DNA of 64,000 nucleotides from JAPPFW01 sp965200835 (GCA_965200835.1 OZ241390.1:1302001-1366000); one strand, 5' to 3'. Shown: positions 8,402 to 17,480, counted from the first letter of the stretch. Numbers and translations: made by a program. Notes: a model not told the origin generated them from the letters alone.

Positions 8402-10462
8402 CTAGGTGACGCTCACGAAGATGACTACCAGCAGTACCGCTCCGATCACGAAGGCGCCTGCATACTGCTGGACCTTGCCGGTCTGCGCCAATCGCAGCCG
8501 CCCGCCCGCACCCCGGGTGCCACCGGCGGCGGCATTGAGGACCAGATCGATGCCCTGCTGGTCCAGCCGGCGGTAGACCAGCTTGCCCAGCCAGCCGGTG
8601 ACGAATCCTGCTCCGTTGACCACTGCGTCGATTACATAGCCGTTCACCCAGTCCACCCCTCGGGCTACCGGGCCCTTGAGCGGATTGACCAACCCCTTCA
8701 TGTACAGATCGTCGACGTAGTACTTGCGGCGGAGGAGCGGATACAGCACCGGTATCTCCAGCCGGTCCCGGGCGGCCTGAGTGCTGGCCTCCGGTGAGAA
8801 CAGCAGCCAGCCGACCAAGATACCTCCCAGAGCGGCTACGAGCCCATAGGCGGCCAGCTCCCAGTCGATACCGGAGGGGTGATAGTCCCCCATCGCCACC
8901 ACGCGAGCGCCCACCCAGTCGGTGAAGTTCCGGATCGGACCCCACGAGACGCCGGGGATGTTGAAGACGCCGGCGACCACGCTGGGGATGGCCAGAGCCA
9001 CCAGGGGACCGGTCATGATTCGGGGGGACTCGTGGGGATGTCCGTGACCTTTATAAGTGCCGAAGAAGGTGAGGGCCACCGCTCTGGTCATGTAGAAGGC
9101 GGTAACGAACGCCCCGGCGATCGCCACCCACATGAACCCCGTATAGCCCTCATGGCCCAGGGTGGCCAGGATCTCATCCTTCGACCAGAAGCCGGCCAGG
9201 GGGATTACCCCGGCCAGGGAGACCGATCCGATCACGAAGGTCCGGAAAGTCACCGGCATGTCTCGGCGCAGGCCGCCCATATCGCTCATGTTATTGGAGT
9301 GAACTGCGTGGATGACCGACCCGGCCCCGAGGAACAGCAAGGCCTTGAAGAAGGCATGGGTGAACAGGTGGAACAGGCCGGCCGTATACCCTCCGGCTGC
9401 CACCGCCGCCATCATGTAGCCCAGCTGGGAGACCGTTGAGTAGGCCAGCACCCGCTTCAGGTCGTCGGCCACCAGGGCCAGGAAACCGAGTACGAACAGG
9501 GTGATGACCGCGATCGGAACCATCCATTGGCGGGCATCGGTAGCCATCTCCTGGTAGAGCGGGAAGGTCCGGGCCATCAGGTAGATACCGGCGGTGACCA
9601 TGGTGGCGGCGTGCATGAGGGCTGAGACGGGGGTGGGGCCGGCCATGGCGTCCGGTAGCCACACATGGAGGGGGAACTGGGCTGACTTGCCCATGGCGCC
9701 GAAGAACAGCAACAGGGCTCCGGCGACCGCTACGCCCCCCAGTACGGCACTGTGCTCGGCAGCCGCCACACTGAGGTCGGAGAAGCGGAAACTCCCCAGC
9801 GCCGGGCCGATCAGGATGGTTCCCAGAATGAGGCCGACATCGGCCACCTTATTGGTCAGGAAGGCCTTGACCGCCGCGTCGCTGTTCTCCTTGTGCTCCC
9901 AGTAGTGGCCGATCAGCAGGTAGCTGGCTAGGCCCACGCCTTCCCAGCCGATGATCAGCTGGATCAGGTTGGGCGCTCCCACCAGCACCAGCATCGATCC
10001 GGCGAACAGGGACAGCGATGCGAAGAACCACGGAACCCGCACGTCCCCCTTCATGTAGCCCACCGCGTACAGGAAGACCAGGAAGCCGACGAAGGCCACT
10101 ACCCAATACATCATGATCGACAGCCCGTCCACCACGAATCCCAGCTCGAAGGACAGGCGTTGGCCGGCGAAGGTGCCGATCTCGCCGATGGTGAGGTTCA
10201 CCTCCCGGTAGATGCCTTCCACCATGTTCTGGAAGAACAGGACCGATGCCCACACCAGGTTGATGCCCATGGCACCGACCGCCAGCTCGGCGCCCTGACC
10301 TCTCATGCGCTTGCCGAACGCCACGATCGCCAGGAAGGCCACGAAGGGGAGCACCAGCATCAGCCAGGCGGTCCCGGCGAAGAAACCACCCGGTGACAGT
10401 TCCTTGGCCCCTTCCGATCCGGCCGCCAGGATCAGGGGGGCGAGGCCCACCGAAGGCGTCAC
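8402..10462 (-). CDS. nuoL: NADH-quinone oxidoreductase subunit L
   Basis: Largest antiporter-like membrane subunit of complex I, 686 aa, with the family's C-terminal amphipathic helix region. Typical blocks: FVVDGLSIMMYWVVAFVGF, LIIGWEGVGLASYLLIGHYW, KAFLTNKVADVGLILG, GKSAQFPLHVWLPDAMAGPT, then PVSALMHAATMVTAGIYLMA. The GTG start at 10462 lies seven bases after the nuoK stop. A plain N-terminal extension of about 30 residues precedes the first helix. Confidence 0.97.
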   Translation of the reverse strand: MTPSVGLAPLILAAGSEGAKELSPGGFFAGTAWLMLVLPFVAFLAIVAFGKRMRGQGAELAVGAMGINLVWASVLFFQNMVEGIYREVNLTIGEIGTFAGQRLSFELGFVVDGLSIMMYWVVAFVGFLVFLYAVGYMKGDVRVPWFFASLSLFAGSMLVLVGAPNLIQLIIGWEGVGLASYLLIGHYWEHKENSDAAVKAFLTNKVADVGLILGTILIGPALGSFRFSDLSVAAAEHSAVLGGVAVAGALLLFFGAMGKSAQFPLHVWLPDAMAGPTPVSALMHAATMVTAGIYLMARTFPLYQEMATDARQWMVPIAVITLFVLGFLALVADDLKRVLAYSTVSQLGYMMAAVAAGGYTAGLFHLFTHAFFKALLFLGAGSVIHAVHSNNMSDMGGLRRDMPVTFRTFVIGSVSLAGVIPLAGFWSKDEILATLGHEGYTGFMWVAIAGAFVTAFYMTRAVALTFFGTYKGHGHPHESPRIMTGPLVALAIPSVVAGVFNIPGVSWGPIRNFTDWVGARVVAMGDYHPSGIDWELAAYGLVAALGGILVGWLLFSPEASTQAARDRLEIPVLYPLLRRKYYVDDLYMKGLVNPLKGPVARGVDWVNGYVIDAVVNGAGFVTGWLGKLVYRRLDQQGIDLVLNAAAGGTRGAGGRLRLAQTGKVQQYAGAFVIGAVLLVVIFVSVT

Positions 10463-10469
10463 GTTGCCC

Positions 10470-10775
10470 TCACCATCTCATCAGATCCAGCTGGTCGATG
10501 TTGCTGGAGGCTCGGTTGCGGAACACCAGCAGGATGATGGCCAGCCCGATGCCTACCTCGGCGGCGGCGATGGTTATCACGAAGATGGCAAAGATCTGGC
10601 CATGAGCCCCGGCCGTGTTCCAGAAGGCCTCGAAGGCGACCAGGTTGATGTTCACCGCTGCCAGCATCAGCTCGACCGCCAGCAGGACGGTGACCGCGTT
10701 ACGGCGCGACAACAAGCCGTACACCCCGATCGAGAACAGGATCCCTCCCAGCAGGAGGAACTGGGTCAGCACCAT
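10470..10775 (-). CDS. nuoK: NADH-quinone oxidoreductase subunit K
   Basis: Small three-helix membrane subunit of complex I, 101 aa, related to MrpC. The two buried glutamates of the proton path are present in LLAVELMLAAVNINLVAFE and IAAAEVGIGLAIILLVF. ATG at 10775, 16 bases after nuoJ. The gene is a normal length and lies in the canonical J-K-L order. Confidence 0.97.
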   Translation of the reverse strand: MVLTQFLLLGGILFSIGVYGLLSRRNAVTVLLAVELMLAAVNINLVAFEAFWNTAGAHGQIFAIFVITIAAAEVGIGLAIILLVFRNRASSNIDQLDLMRW

Positions 10776-10791
10776 CGGGGGTCCCCGAACG

Positions 10792-11358
10792 TCATACCTG
10801 CTCCCGCTCTTCTTCCTCGGCCGGCGTCAAGTCCTTGCGGGCCAGGGTGATACCGCCTATCAGGGCGGCCAGCAGCACGAACCCCACCGCCTCGAAGGGG
10901 ATCAAGTACTTGTTGATGAAGCCCTCTCCGAGGACAGCGGTGGGGGTGGGATTCCCCACCTCGGGCAGGGGTTCAGCGAAACCGCTCATCTGCTGGGAGG
11001 CCGCCAGGATCAACCAGATCGTGACTGCCAGGACCGCCAGCGAAGCCAGGGCGGCCGGCCACCGGAGGGCATGGCTCAGGTCGGTCTCCCGCCCGATCGG
11101 GGCCCGGGTGATCATGATGCCGAACAGGAACAGCACGATCACTGCCCCGATGTAGACCAGCACCAGCACCCACGCCACGAACTCGGCCGACAGCAGGATG
11201 AAGAGGCCGGCTGAGGCGGCCAGGGTGAGTACTAGGAAGAGGGCGGCGTGTACCACATTGCGGCTGGTCACCACCCGCACGGCGGCCACCACCATGGGGA
11301 TGGCCATCGCCAGGAAGGCCCAGTTGAGCGGTTCGGCCAGCCAATCGGAGAGGGTCAC
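10792..11358 (-). CDS. nuoJ: NADH-quinone oxidoreductase subunit J
   Basis: Five-helix membrane subunit of complex I, 188 aa. The third helix with the pi-bulge region reads FVAWVLVLVYIGAVIVLFLF, the hallmark of NuoJ. The C-terminal tail is charged and Glu-rich (LTPAEEEEREQV). A GTG start at 11358 is chosen; 58 bases separate it from nuoI, the widest gap inside the operon, still short enough for a single transcript. Confidence 0.96.
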   Translation of the reverse strand: MTLSDWLAEPLNWAFLAMAIPMVVAAVRVVTSRNVVHAALFLVLTLAASAGLFILLSAEFVAWVLVLVYIGAVIVLFLFGIMITRAPIGRETDLSHALRWPAALASLAVLAVTIWLILAASQQMSGFAEPLPEVGNPTPTAVLGEGFINKYLIPFEAVGFVLLAALIGGITLARKDLTPAEEEEREQV

Positions 11359-11416
11359 TCCGCTCTTACCTCCTTGCTCGAGCGATGACCGGAAGCACCG
11401 GTCGCCGGGAGCCGGA

Positions 11417-11935
11417 TCATGACTGGGCTCCGAGACCCTGGGGAACGGTCTCCATCCAATCCTGCAAGCGGTCCATGTCGTGCATCATCGGCCCCATGTC
11501 GTACTCTGAGTATTCGTACTCCGGGGTCCAGAACAGGGCGTCGAAGGGGCAAACCTCAACGCAGATCCCGCAGTACATGCACAGGGCGTAGTCGATATCG
11601 AACCGGTCGAGGGTGGCCCGGGCTCGCGGGCGCCCGCCGGGTCGGGTGGGTGGCTTGAGCTCCTTGTGCCCCTCGATGTAGATGCACCAGTCGGGGCAGG
11701 ACCGGGCACACAGCATGCAGACCGTGCAGGCTTCCTGATCGAGGGCGATCACCCCTCTGGCCCGCGGCACCGGAGTCTCCTTGACCTTCGGGTAGTTGAC
11801 CGTGGCTCGGAGGCCCACCTTGCCGCCGCTCAGATTGAAGGCCCACGTCCGGAGCATGGTCGTTAACGTGACCTTCAAGCCGGTCATCATTCCGAGCCGG
11901 GCCGACGGTAGGGCACGCAGGTCGGGAAGCTTCAT
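11417..11935 (-). CDS. nuoI: NADH-quinone oxidoreductase subunit I (2x[4Fe-4S])
   Basis: Ferredoxin-like subunit carrying clusters N6a and N6b, 172 aa. Ligands are visible as C70, C73, C76, C80 (ACTVCMLCARSCP) and C119, C122, C125, C129 (LCMYCGICVEVCP). An N-terminal amphipathic segment (about residues 15-40) would lie on the membrane. The ATG at 11935 immediately follows the nuoH stop. In a complex lacking NuoEFG this subunit could be the electron entry point, as proposed for 11-subunit complexes (inference). Confidence 0.96.
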   Translation of the reverse strand: MKLPDLRALPSARLGMMTGLKVTLTTMLRTWAFNLSGGKVGLRATVNYPKVKETPVPRARGVIALDQEACTVCMLCARSCPDWCIYIEGHKELKPPTRPGGRPRARATLDRFDIDYALCMYCGICVEVCPFDALFWTPEYEYSEYDMGPMMHDMDRLQDWMETVPQGLGAQS

Positions 11936-12928
11936 CTACATCACCACCTTCAGGACAGCCGTAACCATGATGTTGAGGATCGAGATCGGGATCAGCCATT
12001 TCCAGGCCAGGGTTTGCAACTGGTCTTCCCGCAGGCGAGGCAGGGTCCAGCGGAGCCAGATCATCAGGAACACCAGCAGCCCCACCTTGGCGAACAGGAT
12101 CAGCGGGGAGAGGAGGCTATCGGTGGGGATGCCCCAGAAGCCGTAGCCACCCAGGAAGAGGGTGACCGCGATGGCGGACATCGAGAACATGTTGGCGAAC
12201 TCGGCGAGGAAGAAGAACAGGAAGCGGAACCCAGAGTATTCGGTTACGTAACCCATCACCAGCTCCGACTCGGCGATCGGCATGTCGAAGGGCAGCCGGG
12301 TCAGCTCGGCCAGGGTGGCGATCATGAAGATGGCCAGCCCCACGAACTGGGTGATCAGGAAGGGCCACCCCTGGGCGACTTGGGCCGAGACGATCCCCTG
12401 CATCGACATCGTGCCAGCCTGGATGACCACCCCCACGGTGGCCAGGACCAGGGGCAGCTCGTAGGCGATCAGCTGCCCGGCCGCGCGCAATCCTCCGATC
12501 ATGGAGTACTTGTTGGCCGAGGACCAGCCGGCCATCAGCACCCCGATGGTGCTCACCGAGGAGATGGCCAGGGCGTAGAAGATACCCACATCGAGGTCCC
12601 GCACCATGCCGTTGCTGGAGGGGTGGAGCGGGATGATGACCAGCAGGGCCATAGTGCCGAGCAGCACCACGGCCGGCGCCCACTTGAAGACCGGCCGGTC
12701 GGCATCGGCGGGGACGATGTCCTCCTTCTGGATGAACTTGACGCCGTCGGCGATCAGCTGCGCCCAGCCATAGCGGCCGCCGGCGAAGTAGGGCCCCACC
12801 CGGCTCTGCATATGGGCTGAGAGCTTCATCTCCGCGTACCCGATTGCCATGCCGATGGCCGGAACCGCCGCTCCGGCTATCGCCAGCTTTATCCCCAATT
12901 CGGCCCAGAAGACCAGCGCCAGGCTCAT
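11936..12928 (-). CDS. nuoH: NADH-quinone oxidoreductase subunit H
   Basis: Membrane subunit that forms much of the quinone chamber, 330 aa, eight helices. Family-typical stretches are MQSRVGPYFAGG, GVKFIQKEDIVPADADR, LTRLPFDMPIAESELVMGYV and TEYSGFRFLFFFLAEFANM. The start at 12928 gives the usual N-terminus beginning MSLALVFWAELG and overlaps the nuoD stop by four bases (ATGA). The frame is open further upstream through nuoD but that extension is not part of the gene. No nuoE, nuoF or nuoG lies between nuoD and nuoH. Confidence 0.96.
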   Translation of the reverse strand: MSLALVFWAELGIKLAIAGAAVPAIGMAIGYAEMKLSAHMQSRVGPYFAGGRYGWAQLIADGVKFIQKEDIVPADADRPVFKWAPAVVLLGTMALLVIIPLHPSSNGMVRDLDVGIFYALAISSVSTIGVLMAGWSSANKYSMIGGLRAAGQLIAYELPLVLATVGVVIQAGTMSMQGIVSAQVAQGWPFLITQFVGLAIFMIATLAELTRLPFDMPIAESELVMGYVTEYSGFRFLFFFLAEFANMFSMSAIAVTLFLGGYGFWGIPTDSLLSPLILFAKVGLLVFLMIWLRWTLPRLREDQLQTLAWKWLIPISILNIMVTAVLKVVM

Positions 12929-14109
12929 CGGTCCACGTCTCCGAGCACGAAGTCGAGCGAACCCATGATTGCGATGAAGTCCGGTACCAGGGCGCCGTCC
13001 AGTATCCAGGGGAGGATCGACAGGTTGGAGAAGGAAGCCGAGCGGATCTTCAAGCGGTAAGGCCCGAGCCCTCCGAGCGAGATCAGGTGATAACCCATCT
13101 CCCCTTTCGGGTTCTCCGCCCGCACGTAGGTTTCGCCGGGTGGGACCTTGATGATGCGGGGAACCTTCGCCTGCAAGGGACCTGACGGGATCCCGTCGAT
13201 CGCCTGGCGGATGATCCGGACCGACTGGCGGATCTCCTGGAGGCGGACCCACCACCGGTCCCAGCAGTCGCCGTTCTCGCCGATGGGGATGTCGAAGTCG
13301 AAGTTGTGGTAGGGCAGGTAATCGGCCGCCTTCCGCAAGTCGAAAGGACATCCGGATGCCCGCAGGTTGGGTCCCGATACTCCATAGGAGACCCCCACCT
13401 CCACGGGCATGATCCCCACGCCCTTGGTGCGGGCGAGGAACACCTCGTTACCGGCTACCAGATCCTCTATCTCGTCGCAGGTGGCGGCCACCTTGTCCAT
13501 GGCGGCGCGGGTCTCGGCCAGAAAGCCCGCTGGGACATCCATGCCCGCCTTTTTGGTGGTGGGTCCGGCTGCATAGACGGGCTTGACCCCGCCGATGCGG
13601 TTGAAGTTGGGATGGAACCGGCCGCCGGTGACCGACTCCAGCAGGTCCAGCACCCGCTCCCGTTCCCGCAGGGCGAAGAACAGCGGGGTGGCCGCTCCCA
13701 GCTCCAGTGGGTAGGAAGCCATGAACACCAGATGGGAGGAGATCCGGGCCATCTCGGTGAGCACCAGCCTCACCCACTGAGCTCGGGCCGGTGCCTCCAC
13801 CCCCATGAGGCGCTCGGCCGCCACGATGAAGGGCACCTCGTTGGCAAAGCCCGATACCCAGTCGATCCGGTTGATGATGGTGGTTATCTGCGGGTAGGTG
13901 CGTACCTCGGCCAGCTTCTCGTAACCTCGGTGCATATATCCGATGACCGGGCGCACGTTGGTGGCGCGCTCCCCGTCGATGGTGGCCACAAGCCGGAGAA
14001 CCCCGTGCGTGGAGGGATGCTGGGGACCGATGTTGAGGGTCATCCCCTCGGTCTCCAGTTCCACCGAGACTGCTACCTCGGAGAGGTGGTGAGCCAGTGC
14101 TCGTTCCAC
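12925..14109 (-). CDS. nuoD: NADH-quinone oxidoreductase subunit D
   Basis: 49-kDa-type peripheral subunit lining the quinone site, 394 aa, descended from the large subunit of NiFe hydrogenases. Family blocks: NIGPQHPSTHGVLRL, PVIGYMHRGYEKLAE, ERLMGVEAP, RISSHLVFMA and VSYGVSGPNLRASG, ending with the conserved GSLDFVLGDVDR. It starts with GTG at 14109, sharing one base with the nuoC TAG stop, which implies translational coupling. Confidence 0.96.
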   Translation of the reverse strand: MERALAHHLSEVAVSVELETEGMTLNIGPQHPSTHGVLRLVATIDGERATNVRPVIGYMHRGYEKLAEVRTYPQITTIINRIDWVSGFANEVPFIVAAERLMGVEAPARAQWVRLVLTEMARISSHLVFMASYPLELGAATPLFFALRERERVLDLLESVTGGRFHPNFNRIGGVKPVYAAGPTTKKAGMDVPAGFLAETRAAMDKVAATCDEIEDLVAGNEVFLARTKGVGIMPVEVGVSYGVSGPNLRASGCPFDLRKAADYLPYHNFDFDIPIGENGDCWDRWWVRLQEIRQSVRIIRQAIDGIPSGPLQAKVPRIIKVPPGETYVRAENPKGEMGYHLISLGGLGPYRLKIRSASFSNLSILPWILDGALVPDFIAIMGSLDFVLGDVDR

Positions 14110-14711
14110 TAGCTACCCGGATTTCCGGTCGAGGGTCCGTCACCGTTCTCGGGCATGTCCTCGACGTCCACCTTGCCGGGCCAGGGCTTTACCTCGCGGC
14201 TCAGCAACGGAAAGCTCTTCCGCAAGGGATGGCCCTCGAAGCCGTCGGGCAGGTAGAGCTTGATCAGATCGGGATGGCCCGTGAAGTCGATCCCGAACAT
14301 CTCGGCCGCCTCCCGCTCGTGCCAGTTGGCACCCGGGTATACGTCGGTCAGGCTGGCGACCGACGGGCTGTCGTGATCGATGTCAGTCGAGATGATCACC
14401 AGGTTCCCGTCGGTAACGTCCGACACCGCACACAGTATCTCGAAGCGTTCTGTGACCGGAGACTCGTGCTCGTCGCCCACCGCCACGTCGTTGGACCAGT
14501 CGATGGCCGACAGCCATGAGAGGAAGTCGAGGCCCAGCTGGTCGCGGGCGACCTCCAGGGCGTGCTTCCAATCCGCCGGTGCCACCCTGACCTTGGCGGT
14601 TCCGTGGGCCACCTCGGCCTCGCCCCCCACAGCGGAGGCCACCGTGCCGGCAAACGTCTCCAGCGGGTCGGGCATCTCCGACGGGCCGGTGTCAGACGGG
14701 TTGGCGGTCAC
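14109..14711 (-). CDS. nuoC: NADH-quinone oxidoreductase subunit C
   Basis: 30-kDa-type peripheral subunit of complex I, 200 aa. The conserved core reads WLSAIDWSN, then SVASLTDVYPGANWHEREAA followed by EMFGIDFTGHPDLIKLYLPD and GFEGHPLRKSFPL. An acidic N-terminal extension of about 35 residues precedes the fold. The ATG at 14711 overlaps nuoB by 20 bases. It is a separate gene, not a NuoCD fusion. Confidence 0.96.
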   Translation of the reverse strand: MTANPSDTGPSEMPDPLETFAGTVASAVGGEAEVAHGTAKVRVAPADWKHALEVARDQLGLDFLSWLSAIDWSNDVAVGDEHESPVTERFEILCAVSDVTDGNLVIISTDIDHDSPSVASLTDVYPGANWHEREAAEMFGIDFTGHPDLIKLYLPDGFEGHPLRKSFPLLSREVKPWPGKVDVEDMPENGDGPSTGNPGS

Positions 14712-15192
14712 GCTGCTTCCACTTCTCGCGCACGTCCTCCCGGCCGATCTTCTCCTGCAGGAGAACGATCCCTTCCATCAGGGCCTCGGGGCGGGGCGGG
14801 CAGCCCGGCACGTACACGTCGACCGGAATGATCTGGTCGACGCCCTTGGTTACCGAGTAGGAGTCCCAGTAGGGGCCTCCGCAGTTGGAACAGGATCCCA
14901 TCGATATCACGTACTTGGGGTCGGGCATCTGCTCGTAGAGCCGCTTGATGGCCGGGGCCATCTTGTCGGTAACGGTCCCGGCTACCACCATCAGGTCGGC
15001 TTGGCGGGGCGAAGCGGGCAGGGGGATGATGCCGAAGCGCATGAAGTCGTAACGAGGCCCGGAGGCGGCCATCAGCTCGATGGCGCAGCAGGCCAGCCCG
15101 AACTGGAACAGCCAGAGCGAATAGCGGCGAGACCAGTTCAGCAGCCAGGAGACCGGCTTGAGCCCACCGAACCGCTCGGCGACTAGGCCCAC
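14692..15192 (-). CDS. nuoB: NADH-quinone oxidoreductase subunit B (cluster N2)
   Basis: Carries the terminal [4Fe-4S] cluster N2 that reduces quinone, 166 aa. All four ligands are visible: adjacent C35 and C36 in FGLACCAIE, C101 in SMGSCSNCGG and C131 in VPGCPPRPE. The start is GTG at 15192, 22 bases after nuoA. Size and motif spacing match the family. Confidence 0.97.
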   Translation of the reverse strand: MGLVAERFGGLKPVSWLLNWSRRYSLWLFQFGLACCAIELMAASGPRYDFMRFGIIPLPASPRQADLMVVAGTVTDKMAPAIKRLYEQMPDPKYVISMGSCSNCGGPYWDSYSVTKGVDQIIPVDVYVPGCPPRPEALMEGIVLLQEKIGREDVREKWKQRDRQPV

Positions 15193-15214
15193 GGTGTTGC
15201 CTCTTCTTCGATGT

Positions 15215-15580
15215 TCACTCCCACTTGAGCACTCCCTTCCGCACCGCGTAGAGCAGCCCTTCGAGGAGGGTGAGGATGAACACGATGACCGCCACTACCC
15301 CGGCCATGCCGAGCTCCTCGGAGACGATCGCCCAGGGAAAGATGAACACCGCCTCCACATCGAACAGCACGAAGAGCAGTCCGAAGATGTAATAGCGGAC
15401 GAAGGTTTGGTTCCATCCCTCGCCCACCGGATCGACGCCGCACTCGTAGGTGGTCATCTTCTCCTTGCTGGGGTTGGAGGGCCGGACGAGAAAGGTGAGT
15501 CCGAGCGTGAGCGCCACCAGTACCACGCCGAACGCGGCAAAAGCGGCCACCGATAGGTAGTCCTGGAAGTATTCGGTCAC
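15215..15580 (-). CDS. nuoA: NADH-quinone oxidoreductase subunit A
   Basis: Three-helix membrane subunit, 121 aa, first gene of the complex I operon. The conserved loop TTYECGVDPVGEGWNQTFVR, with the Cys that reports the active/deactive state in homologues, and YYIFGLLFVLFDVEAVFIFP are present. I place the start at the GTG at 15580, which follows GGAGTTGAG; the frame is open upstream but only adds Arg-rich residues before the family's usual N-terminus. Confidence 0.96.
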   Translation of the reverse strand: MTEYFQDYLSVAAFAAFGVVLVALTLGLTFLVRPSNPSKEKMTTYECGVDPVGEGWNQTFVRYYIFGLLFVLFDVEAVFIFPWAIVSEELGMAGVVAVIVFILTLLEGLLYAVRKGVLKWE

Positions 15581-15680
15581 CTCAACTCCGCAGTCGGTAC
15601 GCCACCCGGCCCCCCGCCGTCCGGTCAGTTCGGTCCCGGAGCGGGGGATCCAACGGCGCACATCCTTTAGTTGCCTGAAC

Positions 15681-15717
15681 GCAGGCGATTATAGGTACCC
15701 GATGGGAATGGGATGAA
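15681..15717 (-). promoter_or_regulatory. Probable promoter of the nuo operon
   Basis: On the minus strand a perfect TATAAT lies at 15693-15688, with TTCATC at 15717-15712 and an 18-base spacer. Transcription would start near 15681, leaving a leader of about 100 bases before nuoA. It is in the divergent spacer with the phosphatase-like gene. The -10 match is strong and the -35 match is weak. Confidence 0.5.
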
Positions 15718-15741
15718 TTCCGACCGGCTACCGTCCGGGTC

Positions 15742-16872
15742 GTGAACCAGCCCGCCGGCCCCCTGATTCCCGACTACGCCGGCGGATCGCTCAACAACCT
15801 GGCTGCCGAGGTGGAGCAGCGCCTTGCCGGGTGGTCACCCGCGCCCGGACTCCACGCCCGGATCGCCCGCCGAATCCCCCCGGCCGACACCTATGTAGTG
15901 CTGCTGATCGACGGGCTCGGCGCGCGCCAGCTGGTCCATCCGTCCGCCCGGCCCCTGGTCGTCGCCCAGCGGGCCACTATCCACGCCCCGTTCCCGACCA
16001 CCACCACGGTCGGCCTGGCCTCCTTCGCCACGGGGCTTCCGCCTTCCTGGCACGGCCTCCTCGGGCACTTCGTGATGCTGCCCGGCTACCCCCGCCCGGT
16101 CAACTCCCTCAGATGGGTGGACTCCGCGAGCGCATCCGTCGATCCATCACCCGGGTTCCTGCCGGACCCCAACCTGTGGGAGCGACTGCGGATGGGAGGG
16201 GTCGAGCCGATCACCGTGCAGCCGGCCGCCTTCGCCGACTCCGGCGCGACCGCGGTCATTTACCGGGGATGCCGGTTCGAGGGGGTGGCTACTACGGACG
16301 AGCTGGTACGAGCGGTGCTGGATCTGGCTCGGGTACCCGGGCGGCTGATTTTCGCCTACTACCCCAACGTCGATGTGGCGGCCCACATGGAGGGCCCGGC
16401 CAGCCCGGAGTACGCTCGAGCCTTGGCTGGCATATCGACGGCCTGGGACCGTATCGCAGCTCGCCTTCCCCGCCGGGTAACCCTGATCGGTACCGCCGAC
16501 CATGGGGTAGTACCGATCAGCGGGCGGGGCAAGCACCGCGTGGCTAGCAAGAGGACACCGGGGCTGACCTTTTTCGGCGATCCGCGCTGCCTGTACGTGA
16601 AGGGGCCGATCGAGAAAGTCGAGGCCCTGAGCGCCCGCCTCCCGGCAACCTGGTGCCCGCGCCCGGTGCTCCGCCGGTGGTGGGGGCCGCCCCCCGAGCC
16701 AGGGTCGGTCTCGCAACCGGCGGCCTCGATCGAGCCGGACGGCGCCTTCCTGGCCGATCCCGGGCGGGTTCTTCTCCCCGGCCATATGGACAGCCGCCTA
16801 GTTGGATACCACGGTGGTCTGGATCCGGGCGAGGTTGAGATTCCGGTGCTGGTGGGTGTCTCGCCGGGCTGA
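15742..16872 (+). CDS. Alkaline-phosphatase-superfamily phosphodiesterase/pyrophosphatase-like protein
   Basis: A 376-aa protein of the type I phosphodiesterase/nucleotide pyrophosphatase family. The metal site can be traced: Asp in VVLLIDGLGARQL, the Thr nucleophile in FPTTTTVGLASFATGLPPSW followed by HGLLGH, Asp/His in NVDVAAHMEGP, and Asp-His in IGTADHGVV. No signal peptide is visible, so it is probably cytoplasmic. The substrate is unknown. The GTG start at 15742 is the first in frame. It is divergent from the nuo operon. Confidence 0.85.
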   Translation: MNQPAGPLIPDYAGGSLNNLAAEVEQRLAGWSPAPGLHARIARRIPPADTYVVLLIDGLGARQLVHPSARPLVVAQRATIHAPFPTTTTVGLASFATGLPPSWHGLLGHFVMLPGYPRPVNSLRWVDSASASVDPSPGFLPDPNLWERLRMGGVEPITVQPAAFADSGATAVIYRGCRFEGVATTDELVRAVLDLARVPGRLIFAYYPNVDVAAHMEGPASPEYARALAGISTAWDRIAARLPRRVTLIGTADHGVVPISGRGKHRVASKRTPGLTFFGDPRCLYVKGPIEKVEALSARLPATWCPRPVLRRWWGPPPEPGSVSQPAASIEPDGAFLADPGRVLLPGHMDSRLVGYHGGLDPGEVEIPVLVGVSPG

Positions 16873-17018
16873 CCAGACGAACGAGAAGGGTTGGTCACCT
16901 CTTCTGGTAATGGGTTATCGAAGGTGCGACCAGCCAGGTCGGTCCGGCTACCGTATCCGGATAGCGGAAGGGACCCAACCTGAATTCATCGGATAGCTTC
17001 GATCTGGCGATCCTGCTT

Positions 17019-17480
17019 GTGCGAGCCTGGGTCGGGGTGGTGATGCTGTTGCACGGGGTCAATCACGCCCAGAAACTGGGTGGCACCGGTCGCTGGCTGG
17101 CACGGGCCGGCTTCCGGGCTCCCCGCTTCCATGCGTGGGTGCTGTCGCTGGTGGAGATTGGCGCCGGAGTCGGCCTGATCGTGGGCTTGCTGACCGCACC
17201 GGCTGCGGCCGCCACGGTGGGGGTGATGGTGGTGGCCTTCGTAACCCAGCACATGCGCAATGGTTTCTTCATCTTCAACAAGGGCCAGGGCTACGAATAC
17301 GTCGGCACCCTGGCGGTAGTAGGTGCGGGCATCGCCCTTGTGGGAGCGGGAGAGTGGTCGATCGATGCCGCTCTCGGCCTCCAGCTCGAGGGATCCTGGT
17401 CAGGGGCCATCCTGATCGCCTCGGCCGGCCTGGCGCTCCTGCATGTGGCTGCTTACTGGAGACCGGGCAAGGGTCGATAA
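17019..17480 (+). CDS. DoxX family membrane protein
   Basis: Four-helix DoxX-type membrane protein, 153 aa from the GTG at 17019. Features are VVMLLHGVNHAQKLGGTGRW, a second helix with LVEIGAGVGLIVGLLTAP, then TVGVMVVAFVTQHMRNGFFI and a final helix before WRPGKGR. The usual first helix of this family begins about 12 residues earlier; the frame is open back to a CTG at 16980 that sits eight bases after GGAAGGG, giving an N-terminus NSSDSFDLAILLVRAWVG. True initiation at CTG 16980 is therefore likely. The role is unknown; relatives are linked to thiol/oxidative balance. Confidence 0.85.
   Translation: MRAWVGVVMLLHGVNHAQKLGGTGRWLARAGFRAPRFHAWVLSLVEIGAGVGLIVGLLTAPAAAATVGVMVVAFVTQHMRNGFFIFNKGQGYEYVGTLAVVGAGIALVGAGEWSIDAALGLQLEGSWSGAILIASAGLALLHVAAYWRPGKGR

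Noticed and set aside
12925..13351. N-terminal extension of nuoH across nuoD
   Set aside because: The frame is open by chance in GC-rich DNA; real NuoH proteins begin at the ATG at 12928, and the extension is Arg/Gly/Pro-rich.
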